Part shown: piece by piece, positions 6,901 through 8,073 of the stretch
Numbering within the stretch: the stretch's first letter is position 1
Layout of the letters: each line of letters begins with the position of its first letter
Origin: Ruminococcus sp. CAG:382
Lineage (GTDB): Bacteria; Bacillota; Clostridia; Oscillospirales; CAG-382
DNA: 8,073 nt
Assembly: GCA_000433115.1 (NCBI GenBank)
Contig: FR892214.1
Location: 58,384-66,456, forward strand
Reading direction: 5' to 3'
Position numbers and translations under genes: made by a program
Notes under the pieces: generated by a model
The model's database searches: none
Told to the model about the DNA's origin: nothing
What the model saw: the letters and a program-made list of their open reading frames with translations, nothing else

Positions 6901-8072
6901 AACCCTCCTCCGCGCCGTTTGAAATGCAATATACGCTCGGTTGAATCATAGTCCGCTTCGATAAAAAGAGACGAGAAAGAGGGGTGCGCGGAGTATTCCT
7001 CCTGCCTTGCCAGTATCGGGACAAACGAAAAGCCGACACGGCAGGTTCTGTCCCCCGAACAGCGTGTTTTGAATGCAAAGGTACGGCATCCGCGATAGAT
7101 CGTACCCACGACCGAAGCGGGAAAAGCAGCCGAGGACGAGGTACAGGCGAAATGACTGCCCGAATGTTCATATGAAAACGAGGTATTGCCGTCAAGCGGA
7201 GTGAACGCCCGCTTTTCGCCGTCCTCAAAAAAGGTGAAGCAGGCGGTACGTTCGCCGCGATAAATGGCAAAATCAGCGTCGTTTACCGCAAAATCGCCGC
7301 ATTTCATGGCGATATGACCGCTTGAAGACGTGATGAGAGTCAGACCGCCGCCCGTTATCAGTGATGCCGACGGCGAGGTCAGCGACACATTTTCGTCCGT
7401 CACCTCCGAAACGGAGGGGAGACGGCGGCTTTGCCCGAAGGTGCGGACGTTTTCACCGATATAGAGAGGTGCGTCCTTGGGAATGCTTTCGGAAAGAAGC
7501 TCACGGCAAGCGAAAAGGCGCTTGTCCTTCATGAAACGGCGGACATTTATACCGTCAAAGCAGAAGTTTGCACAGGCGGCAAGGCTCATGCCGAGGTGAT
7601 GCGCCATATAGCTCTGAACAACGCTTTCGCCATCGGTCAGGTCGAGCGCTTCATAAAAGCCGTACTTGCCGTGGCATCCCGTTTCTTCAAGTGCCGCAAG
7701 GTTTTTCAGGCATGACGCCGGATCGTCGCCCAGCATGAGGAACGACGAATACGGCGACACGACAAATTCGCCGCGCGGATATCTCTTGAGCGCCAGCTTC
7801 GGCACTCCGTGCACCTTGTAGCGATAGTTCATATCGGGATCGAAGGCAAAATATCCGCTTTCGGACACGCCGAAAATGCCGTTTTTGCGGTGATGCTTCT
7901 GACCTGACAGCGCAAAACGGAGCGATTCGTCGATGAAGGAATCCTTTTCCCTTTTAAGAAACAGCTCGGGCATGAAATATTCAAAGCAGCTTCCCGCCCA
8001 TGAAACCATGCCGATATAGCCGTTTTCGGCGGTTATTGTGGGGGGAAACGAACCGCACAACTTCTCCCCCAG
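3906..8072 (-). CDS. Cyclic beta-1,2-glucan synthase-like protein (NdvB/ChvB type), C-terminal part: glycoamylase-like and GH94 modules, 5'-partial
   Basis: About 1388 residues of a larger protein; the frame is open to the right edge and the TTG at 8060 is not a convincing start. Numbering is from that codon. Residues 1 to about 195 match the end of the glycoamylase-like domain (PF10091, GH189 type) that cyclises the glucan: SWAGSCFEY 20-28, GVSESGY 64-70, GKYGFYEALD 131-140, YMAHHLGMSL 151-160. Next come two beta-sandwich regions, about 215-440 and 675-900, typical of the GH94 N-terminal fold. The (alpha/alpha)6 barrel is about 905-1310, with GFRDQLQD (to D936), EGDVMHWW 962-969, R980, D985/D986, DWND 1063-1066 and ENGGQYTHG from 1212. 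In GH94 phosphorylases the second Asp of DWND is the general acid, here D1066, so the module is probably active. In known synthases the GH94 part trims linear glucan and limits chain length. The missing 5' part should carry the GT84 glycosyltransferase and membrane segments. An alternative is a stand-alone GH94 phosphorylase, but the preceding domain argues against that. Confidence 0.88.
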   Translation of the reverse strand: MGEKLCGSFPPTITAENGYIGMVSWAGSCFEYFMPELFLKREKDSFIDESLRFALSGQKHHRKNGIFGVSESGYFAFDPDMNYRYKVHGVPKLALKRYPRGEFVVSPYSSFLMLGDDPASCLKNLAALEETGCHGKYGFYEALDLTDGESVVQSYMAHHLGMSLAACANFCFDGINVRRFMKDKRLFACRELLSESIPKDAPLYIGENVRTFGQSRRLPSVSEVTDENVSLTSPSASLITGGGLTLITSSSGHIAMKCGDFAVNDADFAIYRGERTACFTFFEDGEKRAFTPLDGNTSFSYEHSGSHFACTSSSAAFPASVVGTIYRGCRTFAFKTRCSGDRTCRVGFSFVPILARQEEYSAHPSFSSLFIEADYDSTERILHFKRRGGGFPYCAIALSDTDILPQFTACKDHIYAHSVKEMSDVFPLKIRSEGIGATINPLCAILTPERKGGEFVFLVTCGGSKKECTEQLLRARRKRFPRQHTAPPCPEADEMLAKMLFSRPSEGLSDVDSSCLWRMSLSGTVPLAVMEVYEETSAISRALRAFLRLKTAFVKTELLFLVHEKEKYSSPLRAFIGEQTESEYAPFMHRAGGIAVADADSFSAEELAFLKRYAFDYSESDSIEIPGAALPLYVPPKITGYEPKTVAAEAKNGFSYDASGVVSDEIKEHYMPYSYVMAGYAAGTVVTHKTLGFVFWRNARECRVTPFDGNPYAAYYGIRIVAGIAGRFFDLAAFSEKTVFEGGKAVYSGSIAGHGYELKVYARTKLPAVEYRLKFDGISPTCMLIKEQSADMTAENKGGVWLFSDMRHRAVPFVGFMKCSEKCETVNDSALLFCGVDAQRRDILAFSCTTDEVSFAIGGAPGREAALRVASLCCRGDTSGEAEAFVKKHIPGYRLQSGNAGLDALFSHFAPYQTAISRFFGKTGFYQTGGAFGFRDQLQDCFCLVYSSPETVRVHILRCCAHQYREGDVMHWWFRAPQGDTGIRTKCSDDFLYLPWAVADYIEKTGDADILNVRIGYMESLPPESGERYETPARSESRESVYMHCIRALANGEKTGSHGLSLMGSCDWNDGMSRIGSGGRGESVFTSWLYVLVCREFLPVMKLMEDYRSIAHFTAVSAGLVLALERNAFDGDRYIRAYDDAGRVIGGRNSPECSVDILGQAFAAMTLGRTERTVSGLDTAYRALFDRKAKLFRLFDPPFDRYDAGYITSYCPGLRENGGQYTHGALWGVLGFLRGGETAKALEILSAIMPYSHTDEKLFCAEPYVITADIYGGSRAGRGGWSWYTGSASWFFVIMLEEILGIRLTNGFSVIDVKPLTDYTVTLPLERGTVTVCVSSLFHETTLDGEPTSFPLFLTEGDHRIEVKFRQTGKSVPTGSVSVPVASHDETI

Positions 8073-8073
8073 T

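Noticed and set aside
8058..8060. TTG as the true start of the glucan synthase gene
   Set aside because: The frame continues to the right edge and the residues after it begin in the middle of a known domain, so the gene is cut by the window.

Overview
The window looks like chromosomal DNA from an anaerobic Firmicute of the class Clostridia, probably of the Oscillospirales/Ruminococcaceae type. This is inferred from three things: a single-chain (alpha2-type) glycyl-tRNA synthetase with a strong GGAGGA ribosome binding site, a zinc-ribbon ABC exporter of a kind I know from Firmicutes and Chloroflexi, and moderate G+C content with tight gene packing. The genus cannot be fixed from the sequence alone. 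No phage, IS, CRISPR, tRNA or rRNA genes are visible.

Layout: bases 2-2164 (+) hold most of an ABC exporter half-transporter with an extra N-terminal domain and a four-cysteine zinc ribbon; its reading frame is open to the left edge, so its true start probably lies outside. It is followed within 30 bases, in an apparent operon, by a complete glycyl-tRNA synthetase gene (2188-3573, +). Bases 3574-3905 are non-coding but full of structure: a 26-bp tandem repeat, a long imperfect hairpin, a small hairpin, a clear intrinsic terminator with a T-run for the + operon, and a palindrome that carries a third diverged copy of the 26-bp repeat. Bases 3906-8072 (-) hold the C-terminal ~1388 residues of a very large convergent gene for a cyclic beta-1,2-glucan synthase-like enzyme (NdvB/ChvB type). 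The visible part is the end of a glycoamylase-like/GH189-type cyclisation domain followed by a GH94 phosphorylase-type module. The 5' part of this gene, expected to include the glycosyltransferase domain, runs off the right edge.

Functional reading: the ABC exporter and the glucan synthase may form an export/synthesis pair comparable to NdvA/NdvB (ChvA/ChvB) of Rhizobiaceae. This is inference from proximity and family type only, because the two genes are convergent and glycyl-tRNA synthetase lies between them. The synthetase is a housekeeping gene that appears to share transcription, and perhaps translation, with the exporter. The least explained part of the window is the structured intergenic block at 3581-3906, which may be a dispersed repeat element or a structured RNA.
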